A stretch of DNA of 64,000 nt, taken from contig JBCCAY010000016.1 in NCBI GenBank assembly GCA_039814575.1, positions 1-64,000 of the forward strand, written 5' to 3'. The stretch is from MED-G105 sp039814575. Lineage in GTDB: Bacteria; Pseudomonadota; Alphaproteobacteria; Caulobacterales; Parvularculaceae. Position 1 is the first letter of the stretch. Each line of letters starts with the position of its first letter. Both the position numbers and the translations under genes were made by a program. The notes beneath the pieces are model-generated. The model had not been told where the DNA came from. It worked only from the letters and a program-made list of their open reading frames with translations, and did not search any database. Below, in pieces: positions 54,148 through 62,411 of this stretch.

Positions 54148-54339
54148 ATGCCGCCCCGTTATCGAAAATTAGTTGGACTATTTATCCTTTTGCCGTACCT
54201 GTTCGTTTACCTTGCGGCAGCGGCGGCGCTCGCCGATTTCTTCCCGCGTTTCTGGCTCAGCGATCTCATATACTTCGCCGTTGCCGGCCTTTTATGGGCG
54301 TTTCCTCTGAAATATCTCCTCAAATGGATGAACGGCTAA
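54148..54339 (+). CDS. DUF2842 small membrane protein
   Basis: This 63-residue protein has two membrane helices (LVGLFILLPYLFVYLAAAAAL and YFAVAGLLWAFPLKYLLKWM), matching DUF2842, found mainly in alphaproteobacteria and of unknown function. It follows pncC by 27 bases and may be in its operon. Its TAA stop is also the left flanking triplet of the MITE-like element copy 2, so the element lies flush after the gene. Confidence 0.8.
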   Translation: MPPRYRKLVGLFILLPYLFVYLAAAAALADFFPRFWLSDLIYFAVAGLLWAFPLKYLLKWMNG

Positions 54340-54524
54340 GAGCCCGATTCAAAACTCTGAAACTTGCGCAACACGAGAGAGTCAGACGCACGTTAGCCTT
54401 CCGATTATTCGGTTCCGGCTCTTATCTTTAAATTTTTAGAGCCCGAGACGCATGGGTTTCTTGCCAACTGACGTCTGTTTCGAGGGGTTTTTCAGCTTTG
54501 CATGAATTTCCAATCGGGCTCTAA
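54337..54524 (+). mobile_element. MITE-like element, copy 2 (about 182 bp plus TAA duplications)
   Basis: GAGCCCGATT (54340) to AATCGGGCTC (54521) with TAA on both sides (54337-54339, 54522-54524). Relative to copy 1 it is inverted, so TAA here equals TTA there. The end that adjoins the stop codon is the same physical end in both copies (TTTTGAATCGGGCTC). An internal TCGGGCTCTAA/TAAGAGCC pair suggests a nested or tandem structure inside. Confidence 0.8.
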
Positions 54525-54632
54525 GGCCCCATTCGTTAACGCTTTCCGGCGAGGAAAGCCGCTGTCCGCCATTGAGACGAAACGCGTTCTTAAAGCTCTT
54601 CGGGTATTGAGCCTCCTGGAGTAAACGCACTT

Positions 54633-55442
54633 ATGTTCGACAAAGGCGCAAACAAGCAGCCCAAACGCGAGGCAGCGGTAAGCGTCGTCCTAGTCGACGG
54701 CGAGCGCTTCGACGGCTTTGTTTACCTCAAACACGATGAACGCTTGGTCGATCTGTTAAACGACAAACGCGCCTTCATTCCTTTCAAGCGCGATGACGAC
54801 GGCACGGTGATCATCGCGAAATCCAGCATTTCCTGCTTAAACGAGCGCGATCGTCCGAAGGCCGCTAACGCGGAAAAAACCGGCGATACGCCTTCTGACG
54901 AAACGATGACCGACGCCGGCGTTCAACCGGCGCCCCCGAACCAAAACGAAACCGCTCAAGGCGCGAAGTCTTTCGCTGAGCCGCCGAATGATATGGGTAG
55001 GGATGATACGTCCTCGCCGCGCGATGATGACCAAGGCGATGACGACCAAGGCGATGGCGCAACATGCCAGGGCGGGTCGGACGACGGCGCAGCGGCGAGC
55101 GCATCGGACAAAACGACCGACGATGGAAAAACAGATAGAGATGAGGCGGATAGCCGCCAATCGGAACAAGATACCGCGCGTCGCGCCCGTAAGCGGACTG
55201 ACCTCTATAAGGTGTTGCGCATTTCGCCGGATGCGAGCCTAGAGGAAATCCGTACGGCCTACAAAACGCGCATGAAGGCAGTGCACCCAGATACGCTCAT
55301 TGGACAAAACGTCGACGAAGAAAAAAAACGCGCCGCCCTGCAGGCGACGCAACTGGTGAACCGCGCCTATCGCGCCATTCTCGCTGAACGCGAGCGGGAA
55401 GCAGGCGAAAACGTCGACGAAAGCGATCAGGCCGCCGTTTAA
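54633..55442 (+). CDS. J-domain protein with DUF6812-like N-terminus
   Basis: This 269-residue co-chaperone has three parts. The N-terminal small beta domain (about 10-70, VSVVLVDGERFDGFVYL ... LLNDKRAFIPF) resembles DUF6812. The acidic Asp/Gln/Gly/Ser-rich linker (about 80-185) contains a DDDQGDDDQGDG repeat. The C-terminal J domain (about 190-255) has the HPD loop in MKAVHPDTLIG, so it should stimulate a DnaK ATPase. It has no Zn-finger, hence type III J-protein. The client is unknown. Confidence 0.85.
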   Translation: MFDKGANKQPKREAAVSVVLVDGERFDGFVYLKHDERLVDLLNDKRAFIPFKRDDDGTVIIAKSSISCLNERDRPKAANAEKTGDTPSDETMTDAGVQPAPPNQNETAQGAKSFAEPPNDMGRDDTSSPRDDDQGDDDQGDGATCQGGSDDGAAASASDKTTDDGKTDRDEADSRQSEQDTARRARKRTDLYKVLRISPDASLEEIRTAYKTRMKAVHPDTLIGQNVDEEKKRAALQATQLVNRAYRAILAEREREAGENVDESDQAAV

Positions 55443-55533
55443 CGTTGAAAGCCTTCAATCAGAAAACGTGTAGCGCGCTCAGGCGACCGTCGCCGGAACG
55501 TTGTACGCAGTGACTGTAGATCCAGCCGAGATG

Positions 55534-55998
55534 TTATCGTTGGGGACCTTGGGGACCAATGCCTTGTCCGCCGGCCGGCAGCTGACCAACATTGCCGAGG
55601 AGCTGCTCCCAAAACGACAATTCCTTGCCGCGGGTCGGCGTCTTCTTGTTCGACATACTAACATTGATGCTGTCTTTAAGCGCGATGTTTTGCACTTCGC
55701 TCACCGTTCCTGCCTCATCGAAATGAAAGGCGATGACCGTTTGACTGGTGGTCTCTGGGCGAAAGAATGCGCGCGCTTGGTCGCGGCTGGCGAGATAGTA
55801 CCAAGAATTATCGTTGAACGTCGCTTTCATCGAGGGCTCGCCATATTTCGCAAGCACGCTTTCCTTGGTGTCGATGCCTTCTCGCGCTGTGAGCGCGGTT
55901 TCGCCGCGCTCAAGAATGTATCCGTGGCTGGTGCGAACTGAAACGCACCCTTGCGCCGTGATCGCCAACAACAAGCCTACTAACAACAAACGTTTCAC
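55534..55998 (-). CDS. bamE: outer membrane assembly lipoprotein BamE (SmpA/OmlA)
   Basis: This lipoprotein of the BAM complex helps insert beta-barrel proteins. A lipobox signal (VKRLLLVGLLLAITAQGC) precedes the BamE domain (LTAREGIDTKESVLAKYGEPS, WYYLASRD, VIAFHFDEAGTV). I prefer GTG 55998 (start VKRLL, with AAGGA nine bases upstream); TTG 56016 and ATG 56007 are alternatives. It is transcribed leftward, opposite the cytochrome chaperone. A 16-bp tandem repeat lies just upstream. Confidence 0.9.
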   Translation of the reverse strand: MKRLLLVGLLLAITAQGCVSVRTSHGYILERGETALTAREGIDTKESVLAKYGEPSMKATFNDNSWYYLASRDQARAFFRPETTSQTVIAFHFDEAGTVSEVQNIALKDSINVSMSNKKTPTRGKELSFWEQLLGNVGQLPAGGQGIGPQGPQR

Positions 55999-56013
55999 GG
56001 ATCCCATTCCTTT

Positions 56014-56077
56014 CAACGCCTAATCGGCTCAACGCTTTATCAGCGCAACGCCTTATCAGCGCAACGCCTTATCAGCG
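56014..56077. repeat. 16-bp tandem repeat, four copies (first degenerate)
   Basis: CAACGCCTTATCAGCG is repeated in register at 56030, 56046 and 56062, with a degenerate first unit at 56014. It lies at the bamE 5' end, where its promoter would be. Confidence 0.9.
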
Positions 56078-56268
56078 AACCTCCAGCGCATCTGCGGTCA
56101 AGCGCATCCGCCCGAAGCGGCGAAACACCGTCACCGCTAAGAGAGAGCATCACAGCCAAGCAAAGAACCGAGCGACATATCAGCCGTTAATGACTCTACA
56201 ACGGTTCTGCAACGCTTGAAGCGACGCCATCGTCGGCCTATGTGACCGCAACACTGGATCTCCATCTT

Positions 56269-56835
56269 ATGATTCTCGGCTTCTTAAAGAAAGACCCACT
56301 ACGTCAGACGGCTATCTCCCTATACACGGAGATCGTCGCCGCCGCGCGTCGGCCGGAGTTCTTCGCCGAGGGCCGCGCGCCCGACACCGTCGAAGGCCGC
56401 TTCGAAGTCTTGTCATTACATATGTATTTGGTGCTGCGCCGCTTAAAATCCGAAGGCGCGCCCGGCAAAGCGCTGTCTCAGAAGCTTTTCGATGTGTTTT
56501 TCCAGAACATGGACGATTCCTTGCGGGAGCTTGGCGTCGGCGACCTCACGGTCGGCAAAAAAATTCGGAAAATGGCGGAGGCGTTTTACGGTCGCACCGG
56601 CGCATATGAAGACGCGCTGAGCGACAATGACGAAGCCTCCAAGACGACAAAACTCGCGGGCGCTGTCGCGCGCAACGTTATGGGCGCCGACCCGGAGAAT
56701 GGCGCCCCTATGGGGGCCGTTGCGATCGCGGCCTTTATGCAAAGGGCGGAACAGGATCTCGCGGTTCAGTCTATCGGAGCTTTCGAAAGCGGTTCGGTGC
56801 GCTTTGCGGACTTCTCCGCCCCAAATGAACCGTAA
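56269..56835 (+). CDS. ubiquinol-cytochrome c chaperone (CBP3/UQCC1 family)
   Basis: This protein of about 188 residues helps assemble the cytochrome bc1 complex. Family motifs include LSLHMYLVLRRLK, LSQKLFDVFFQNMDDSLRELGVGDLTVGKKIRKM and AFYGRTGAYEDAL. It has no signal peptide. ATG 56269 gives the usual MILGFLKKDP start; an in-frame GTG at 56242 has no ribosome site. It lies upstream of DUF177 in the same direction. Confidence 0.88.
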   Translation: MILGFLKKDPLRQTAISLYTEIVAAARRPEFFAEGRAPDTVEGRFEVLSLHMYLVLRRLKSEGAPGKALSQKLFDVFFQNMDDSLRELGVGDLTVGKKIRKMAEAFYGRTGAYEDALSDNDEASKTTKLAGAVARNVMGADPENGAPMGAVAIAAFMQRAEQDLAVQSIGAFESGSVRFADFSAPNEP

Positions 56836-56916
56836 ATTGACGCTGGACCGGCTCAAACAACAACCGCGACGTCGGAAACATAGCACTTAAAGAACACTGC
56901 AAACGGCGCTCCCTCT

Positions 56917-57459
56917 ATGAAGACACACAAAGGCACCTTCGATTTCAAAGCGACGCTGCAAGTCGATGCCGGACCGTTGCGTTTTTCGCTCAACGCAACC
57001 CCTGAGCAACAGGCTGACGCGGCGTCGCGCCTCGACGTCGTAGCGGTGACGGCGCTCGCCGGCGAGGGCGTGATCAAAGTCAAAGGCGCCAAGGGCGCGG
57101 TGCGCGAAGCGATCATCGAGGGCGTGGCGAGCGCCGCCCTCACCCGACGATGCGTCGCCAGCCTTGAGCCGATGGATGAAGACGTTGAAACGCCGTTTAA
57201 AGTGCGCCTCGTCGAGGCCGTGGACGAGGAAGACTCCCACTCCGATGACGACGTCGATTTGCTTGACGGAGACGCTGTCGATGTCGGCGACCTCCTCATT
57301 CAGCAAGTCGCCTTGGCGATGCAGCCCTATCCACGAAAAGCCGACGCGCCTAGTTTCCCCAAGGCCGATGCGCCGCCGACGGACAGCGCATCGCCTCAAG
57401 ACACCAAGACAAGCGGGGCGTTCGCCGATTTGAAAACGCTTCTTAATAAAGACGGGTAA
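56917..57459 (+). CDS. DUF177 (YceD-like) protein
   Basis: This 180-residue protein of the DUF177/YceD family occurs upstream of plsX. The conserved core is AALTRRCVASLEPMDEDVETPF, with an acidic EDSHSDDDVDLLDGDAVDVGDLLIQQVALAMQPYP block. YceD relatives are linked to 23S rRNA accumulation. The C-terminus is Pro/Asp-rich. It is separated from plsX by 170 bases; no rpmF lies between them, as is common in alphaproteobacteria. Confidence 0.85.
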   Translation: MKTHKGTFDFKATLQVDAGPLRFSLNATPEQQADAASRLDVVAVTALAGEGVIKVKGAKGAVREAIIEGVASAALTRRCVASLEPMDEDVETPFKVRLVEAVDEEDSHSDDDVDLLDGDAVDVGDLLIQQVALAMQPYPRKADAPSFPKADAPPTDSASPQDTKTSGAFADLKTLLNKDG

Positions 57460-57629
57460 GAGCGGCGCGTTTTGAAATATCGCGTCGACTGCGGCGCTTA
57501 TTGATTTGAAAGTGCGTTCAACGTGGGTTAGGTCGAAACTTCGCAGAGGCGCGATTTCGCCAATGCATTGAAGGGTTTGTAAGAGCCCTCCAATTTGACG
57601 GTGAAGCGACGCAATAGGGGAACAGCGGT

Positions 57630-58742
57630 TTGCACAAAGCGCCCACTGATAAGAAACACCCAGTTTTGGCGATCGACGCAATGGGCGCCGACGCCGGTCC
57701 CGAGACCGTTCTCGCCGGTGTCGCCGAGGCGCTGCGATCCGGCCTAGAAGCAAGCATCAAATTTTTCGGCGAGGCCGACACCTTACGGGCGATAGCCGCA
57801 CGCGACGACGCGCTTAAAGACGTCGCGATTGAACACGCCGACAGCGTCGTTTCTATGACCGACAAACCGATGCACGTCCTACGGCGCGGTCGCGACACGT
57901 CGATGTGGGCGGCGGTGACCGCCGCTGCCGAAGGCGGCGCCGACGCCGTTGTTTCCGGCGGCAACACCGGCGCTCTGATGGCGGTCGCGCGCCGACAGTT
58001 CGGCATGATCGACGGCGTCGACCGTCCGGCGATTTCAGCGCTGTGGCCGACACCGAAAGGCAGGATCGTCGCCCTCGACGTCGGCGCAAACGTCGAAGCA
58101 GATGAAAAGCAACTGGTCGATTTCGCGATTATGGGCGAAGCGTATTTCCGGGCGCTGACGGGCAAAGAGAAACCGAGCGTCGCCCTCCTCAATGTCGGCG
58201 CGGAGGAATTGAAAGGCCACGAACTCATTCGCCGCGCCGCAAGCGTCCTGCGCGACGCCGATCCGGAAATGGACTTCCGCGGTTTCGTCGAAGGAAATGA
58301 CATCTCTGAAGGCACGGTCGACGTCGTCGTCACCGACGGCTTCACAGGGAATGTCGCGCTTAAATCGGCCGAAGGTGCCGCGCGCCTTGTAGGCGGTTGG
58401 ATGAAAGACGCGTTAACGGGGTCTTTCCTTTCCAAGATCGGCGCCCTTCTTATGATCCGTGAGCTGAAGGCATTGAAAACGAAAATGGACCCCTCGTCCG
58501 TCAATGGCGGCGTCTTTCTCGGCGTCAACGGTATTGTCGTCAAAAGCCATGGCGGCGCCGACGCCGCCGGGGTCGCTAGCGCCGTGCGCTTAGCGGCGAG
58601 CATGGCCGGACGCGGCTTTCGGCGCGATGTCGCCGCGCAAGTCGCCCGCGTAACGGAACGATGGCGTGAACGCGCTGAAGCTGAGGACGCCGCCCTCGAC
58701 GGCGCGGCGACCTTTAGCGCGGACGTAAAGGCGGCCATATGA
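57630..58742 (+). CDS. plsX: phosphate acyltransferase PlsX
   Basis: This 370-residue enzyme makes acyl-phosphate from acyl-ACP, the first step of phospholipid synthesis by PlsX/PlsY. It has the family N-terminus LAIDAMGADAGPETVLAG, SGGNTGALMAVA and the EGNDISEGTVDVVVTDGFTGN signature. The start is TTG 57630 with AGGGGAAC upstream. It overlaps fabH by ATGA, so the two are coupled. Confidence 0.95.
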   Translation: MHKAPTDKKHPVLAIDAMGADAGPETVLAGVAEALRSGLEASIKFFGEADTLRAIAARDDALKDVAIEHADSVVSMTDKPMHVLRRGRDTSMWAAVTAAAEGGADAVVSGGNTGALMAVARRQFGMIDGVDRPAISALWPTPKGRIVALDVGANVEADEKQLVDFAIMGEAYFRALTGKEKPSVALLNVGAEELKGHELIRRAASVLRDADPEMDFRGFVEGNDISEGTVDVVVTDGFTGNVALKSAEGAARLVGGWMKDALTGSFLSKIGALLMIRELKALKTKMDPSSVNGGVFLGVNGIVVKSHGGADAAGVASAVRLAASMAGRGFRRDVAAQVARVTERWRERAEAEDAALDGAATFSADVKAAI

Positions 58743-59719
58743 CGATCCGCTCTGTTGTCGCCGGTTGCGGCGCTTATCTCCCTGAACGCATTCTCACCAA
58801 TGACGATCTCGCAAAGACGATCGACACCAGCGACGAATGGATCCGCGAACGCACGGGCATCCACGAACGCCATATCGCGGCCGACGGTCAGTTTACGTCT
58901 GATCTCGCCGCAGAAGCAGCGAAAGACGCCCTCGCCAATGCCGGAAAAAAGCCAGAGGATGTCGATCTTATCGTTGTCGCGACGGCGACGCCGGATCTGA
59001 CCTTTCCCGCGACGGCCGCCATCATACAGGCGAAACTCGGCGTTCCAGCCTGCACGGCGTTCGATTTGCAAGCTGTTTGCTCCGGCTTCGTCTACGCCAT
59101 GTCGACGGTCGACAACTTCATTAAGGCCGGATCCCATCGCTGCGCGTTGGTGATTGGCGCGGAGACCTTTTCGCGCATTCTGGATTGGGAAGACCGATCG
59201 ACGTGCGTTCTTTTCGGCGACGGCGCCGGCGCGTTCGTCGTCACCGCGGAAGAAAGCGACACCAACGACCCGCTGGCCGCGCGCGGCGTCATTGCGAGCG
59301 AATTGCAGTGCGACGGCCGCATGGTCAATCTTTTATATGTGGACGGCGGCGTCTCGCAGACGCAAACGACCGGTCATGTGCGCATGCAGGGCAACAAGGT
59401 CTTTCGCCAAGCGATCGAGCGGATCTCGTCCGCCATGGTCGCTGCAGCCAAGCGGGCAGATATCGATCCGTCGCAGATTGATTGGTTTGTTCCCCATCAA
59501 GCAAATGAACGGATCATCCATGGCGTCGTCGCCAAACTCGGTCTTAAACCTGAGCAAGTTGTGTCTACGATCGCCGGGCAAGGCAACACCTCAGCAGCGT
59601 CAATCCCGCTTGCATACAATACCGCCGTTAAAGACGGCCGTATTAAACAAGGCGATCTCGTTATGCTCGAGGCGATGGGCGGCGGCTTAACCTGGGGCGC
59701 GTGTTTACTACGCGCTTAA
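58739..59719 (+). CDS. fabH: 3-oxoacyl-ACP synthase III
   Basis: This 326-residue ketoacyl synthase starts fatty-acid elongation from acetyl-CoA and malonyl-ACP. The catalytic Cys is in LQAVCSGFVYAM (about residue 116), His in VPHQANERI, and Asn in GNTSAASIPLA. The N-terminal TSDEWIRERTGIHER is diagnostic. ATG 58739 overlaps the plsX stop. Confidence 0.97.
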   Translation: MTIRSVVAGCGAYLPERILTNDDLAKTIDTSDEWIRERTGIHERHIAADGQFTSDLAAEAAKDALANAGKKPEDVDLIVVATATPDLTFPATAAIIQAKLGVPACTAFDLQAVCSGFVYAMSTVDNFIKAGSHRCALVIGAETFSRILDWEDRSTCVLFGDGAGAFVVTAEESDTNDPLAARGVIASELQCDGRMVNLLYVDGGVSQTQTTGHVRMQGNKVFRQAIERISSAMVAAAKRADIDPSQIDWFVPHQANERIIHGVVAKLGLKPEQVVSTIAGQGNTSAASIPLAYNTAVKDGRIKQGDLVMLEAMGGGLTWGACLLRA

Positions 59720-59977
59720 AGCCGCGAACGGTCCTCTTGCCCCCTTGTCTTAATGTTCACGCAAGTTGCTAAACTCTCGCTTAAGCCAGCGTCACAATCG
59801 CGCAGAGATAGAAACACTGTAATGATTTCAAACGCTTGTTGACCAGATCGCTGTCGTAGGACTAACATTCAGCGCGATCGGCGCAATGGTGTCGCGCCGA
59901 ACTGTTTCGCGTGTAAGTGCACCCCCTGTTTTCTTCAATGCTGCGAAGGCGACAGGAAGAACGGAAAGCGAGACCTT

Positions 59978-60301
59978 ATGACGAACCGCACCCTTACCCG
60001 CGCGGATTTGACGGACGCGATCTATCGATCCGTCGGCATATCGAGAAACGAATCGGCTATATTTGTTGAGCGTATCGTAGAGGAAGTTTGCGCCTGTTTA
60101 GAACGCGGCGAGACAGTTAAAATCTCTTCGTTCGGAACGTTCTCTGTTCGTGATAAAAAGATGCGTATAGGACGCAACCCCAAGACAGGTGAAGAGGTTC
60201 CTATCACGCCGCGCCGTGTCATCTCTTTCAGGGCATCGAATGTTCTTAAAGATCAAATCAATGATAATCTAACTGGTAAAACGCAGCAGGCCGCCGAATA
60301 A
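59978..60301 (+). CDS. ihfA: integration host factor subunit alpha
   Basis: This 107-residue DNA-bending protein pairs with IhfB. It shows LTRADLTDAIYRSVGISRNESA, the central VKISSFGTF, and the GRNPKTGEEVPI intercalation loop. Position between fabH and merR is conserved in alphaproteobacteria. The upstream 260 bases have no gene and should carry its promoter. Confidence 0.95.
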   Translation: MTNRTLTRADLTDAIYRSVGISRNESAIFVERIVEEVCACLERGETVKISSFGTFSVRDKKMRIGRNPKTGEEVPITPRRVISFRASNVLKDQINDNLTGKTQQAAE

Positions 60302-60327
60302 AGGCGCACCCACAAAAGGGAAACTTA

Positions 60328-60852
60328 ATGGCGATCGCGAAATCTGCAGAAGCATTTCGCACCATCAGCGAGGCGGCGAACGAGCTTGACGTTCCCCAGC
60401 ACGTTCTTCGTCATTGGGAAGAAGTCTTTGGCCAGATCCGGCCAATGCGCCGCGCTGGCGGGCGGCGCTATTATCGACCTGTTGATCTCGACCTTTTGCG
60501 CGGCGTTCGCGTGCTCCTCTATGATGAGCGGTACACGACTAAAGGCGTACAAAAGATCTTCAAAGAACACGGCTTAAAATACATCGCTGAAATCGGCCGC
60601 TTAGCCGCCGCCGGTGAGCCGTTAGAGCTTCGGGCAGACCTCACGGACGAGTCCGAAACAATTGAAGATGCGTCGGAGGTTTCAACCGCTCAAAACCCAT
60701 CCGAAATGAAGGATGATTTATTGCCGCGTCTTGAAAAACTGATGGCGGATATCGAAGCGGCGCGCTCAGCTGTTGACGAAGCGCTCCTCGCGCTAGACGC
60801 GATCGAAGCTCAGTTAAATATTGAGAACGAGAGCGAGCCATCGGACGAGTAA
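60328..60852 (+). CDS. MerR-family transcriptional regulator
   Basis: This 174-residue regulator has an N-terminal MerR HTH with the wing (TISEAANELDVPQHVLRHWEE, GGRRYYRPVDLDLLRGVRVLLYDERYTTKGVQKIF). There are no cysteines for metal binding, and the C-terminus is acidic and helical. MerR genes of this type often sit directly after ihfA, here 26 bases apart. Its regulon is unknown. Confidence 0.9.
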   Translation: MAIAKSAEAFRTISEAANELDVPQHVLRHWEEVFGQIRPMRRAGGRRYYRPVDLDLLRGVRVLLYDERYTTKGVQKIFKEHGLKYIAEIGRLAAAGEPLELRADLTDESETIEDASEVSTAQNPSEMKDDLLPRLEKLMADIEAARSAVDEALLALDAIEAQLNIENESEPSDE

Positions 60853-61032
60853 GCGAAGAGAGCAGCGGCGTTGCGCCCTCTTCAGTATCCTCAAATACGC
60901 TAGCGACCCACCCTATTGATCTGCAATAGAAATTTTAATTTGCATCGTTGGCGACATCTCGGTGTGTGTTGCTTCCCTGAATTTGATGGCGTCATATTAG
61001 GCCGACAAGACGCCCAAACGGGAGACGAAACG

Positions 61033-61614
61033 ATGCCGAAGAAGATCTTTGTTTGGACGGCCCACCCCCAAAAAGGCTCTTTGTGTGAGGCGATCGCCGA
61101 CGCCTACGAAACGGGCGCACAAAAGGCGGGCGCAGAGATCCGCCGTATGAATCTCGCGGACATGGACTTTTCCGATGGTTTCGGGGGCTATGCTGACGCA
61201 CCGACGCTGGAGCCGGACCTTATCGCCTGGCAGGAAGCAATGGCGTGGGCGGATCATATCTTCATCGTCCACCCCTATTGGTGGGGCGCAATGCCGGCCC
61301 GTGCAAAAACCGTCTTCGACCGCGGCCTCACGCCCGGCTTCGCCTACAAATACCACGGCAACAGCTTCAAATGGGACAAGATGTTAAGCGGCAAAACCGC
61401 CGACGCTGTTATCACGTCAGACACGCCGCCCTTCTATGATGTGTTGTTTTACAGAAAGCCGGCGCGCCGGGTGTTGAAAAACCAAGTGCTCGGCTTTTGC
61501 GGGATTCAGCTGATGAATATTGTCCAGTTCGGCTCGGTAAAAAAAGCCAATGAAGGGAAAATCCGCTCATGGCTCAGCAAAACTGAGCGTCTCGGCACCC
61601 GCGCCGCGGCATGA
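61033..61614 (+). CDS. NAD(P)H dehydrogenase (quinone)-like flavodoxin-fold protein
   Basis: This 193-residue protein of the KefF/MdaB/NQO1 family has the FMN-binding FVWTAHPQKGSLCEAIADAY at the start and a typical HPYWWGAMPARAKTVFDRGLTPGFAYKY catalytic segment. ATG 61033 has GGGAGAC upstream; the frame extends 39 codons further with no ribosome site. Possible roles are quinone detoxification or control of potassium efflux; no kefB/kefC is adjacent. Confidence 0.88.
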   Translation: MPKKIFVWTAHPQKGSLCEAIADAYETGAQKAGAEIRRMNLADMDFSDGFGGYADAPTLEPDLIAWQEAMAWADHIFIVHPYWWGAMPARAKTVFDRGLTPGFAYKYHGNSFKWDKMLSGKTADAVITSDTPPFYDVLFYRKPARRVLKNQVLGFCGIQLMNIVQFGSVKKANEGKIRSWLSKTERLGTRAAA

Positions 61615-61756
61615 GACCAGGAAGCCTTGTTCCATGGTCTTTAAAGTGGCGGCAATGGGCAAAGCCCGGTTCGATCAACGCCGCTCGACAAGGCATTGCG
61701 GCCCGACGCCCCTCGGCCTATAAGCAGGGACTTGGCGAGGCTCCCTCGCTGAGGTT

Positions 61757-61810
<54 letters not shown>

Positions 61811-61833
<23 letters not shown>

Positions 61834-62020
61834 TTTCCGCGGTTAAGAATGTAACCAATCGCTTCCGCATAAAGACCGTTTAGCCCACGAAAATAAAAGA
61901 TGAGCGCGCAAAGCGCGCGGGGGTTCGAATCCCGCCGCTCCGACCATTCTAGCGGTTAAGAATGTGACCAATCGTTGCCGCACAAAGACCTTTTAACCGA
62001 CGAAAACAAAAGATGAGCGC
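61811..62020 (+). repeat. 113-bp tandem duplication including the tRNA-Pro 3' end
   Basis: TTCGAATCCCGCCGCTCCGACC and the following flank up to GATGAGCGC are repeated with constant 113-base offset (61811 and 61924). The two copies are about 90 percent identical. The second holds only the T arm and acceptor 3' strand (61921-61946), so it is not a tRNA. The tail of copy 2 lies against the SnoaL gene stop. Confidence 0.92.
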
Positions 62021-62021
62021 C

Positions 62022-62411
62022 CTACTCTACACCGTCGGGATTCCAAAACCCCCAATGGATCGCGATCTTTCCGGCCGGCGAAATCTCAAATACATCAAGG
62101 CCGCCAAACTTAGACACCGTTCCGTCCTGGAGGGTTCCCGTCGCATGCCAACGCACGCCGATCTTCGGCGCGGACTCATAGACATTTTCAGTCTCAAACG
62201 TAATTTCTTTAAACATGCCGCCGACTTCGTCGAATAGCGCGCGGTGCGCCTCAACAGTCGTAATCGGCGGTTCGCCGACAGGGTCATGGCTCACCGCGTC
62301 CGGCTCAAAATGGTCGAGCAGCAAATCCGTATCGTTCTTGGCGGTGCGCCGCCAGAATTCCGCGACCGCTTCACGGCAGGTTTCGAGATCGGCCTTAGGC
62401 TTGGTCATCAT
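62022..62411 (-). CDS. SnoaL-like / nuclear transport factor 2-fold protein
   Basis: This 129-residue NTF2-like protein has FWRRTAKNDTDLLLDHFEPDAVSHDP, a HRALFDEVGG helix, and WHATGTLQDGTVSKFGGLDVFEI strands, as in SnoaL polyketide cyclase relatives and ester cyclases of many functions. There is no catalytic assignment. The start has AGGAG before ATGATG (62411/62408) and overlaps the end of the ABC ATPase gene by about 17 bases, so it is coupled to that operon. Confidence 0.8.
   Translation of the reverse strand: MMTKPKADLETCREAVAEFWRRTAKNDTDLLLDHFEPDAVSHDPVGEPPITTVEAHRALFDEVGGMFKEITFETENVYESAPKIGVRWHATGTLQDGTVSKFGGLDVFEISPAGKIAIHWGFWNPDGVE

Noticed and set aside
56887..57753. Long minus-strand frame opposite DUF177
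   Set aside because: Arg-rich shadow of the DUF177 and plsX coding strand, without ribosome site or family resemblance.
57518..59137. Long minus-strand open frame of 539 residues opposite plsX and fabH
   Set aside because: It lies across two well-supported genes, is Ser/Arg/Ala-rich with no recognised domain, and arises from the codon bias of the opposite strand.
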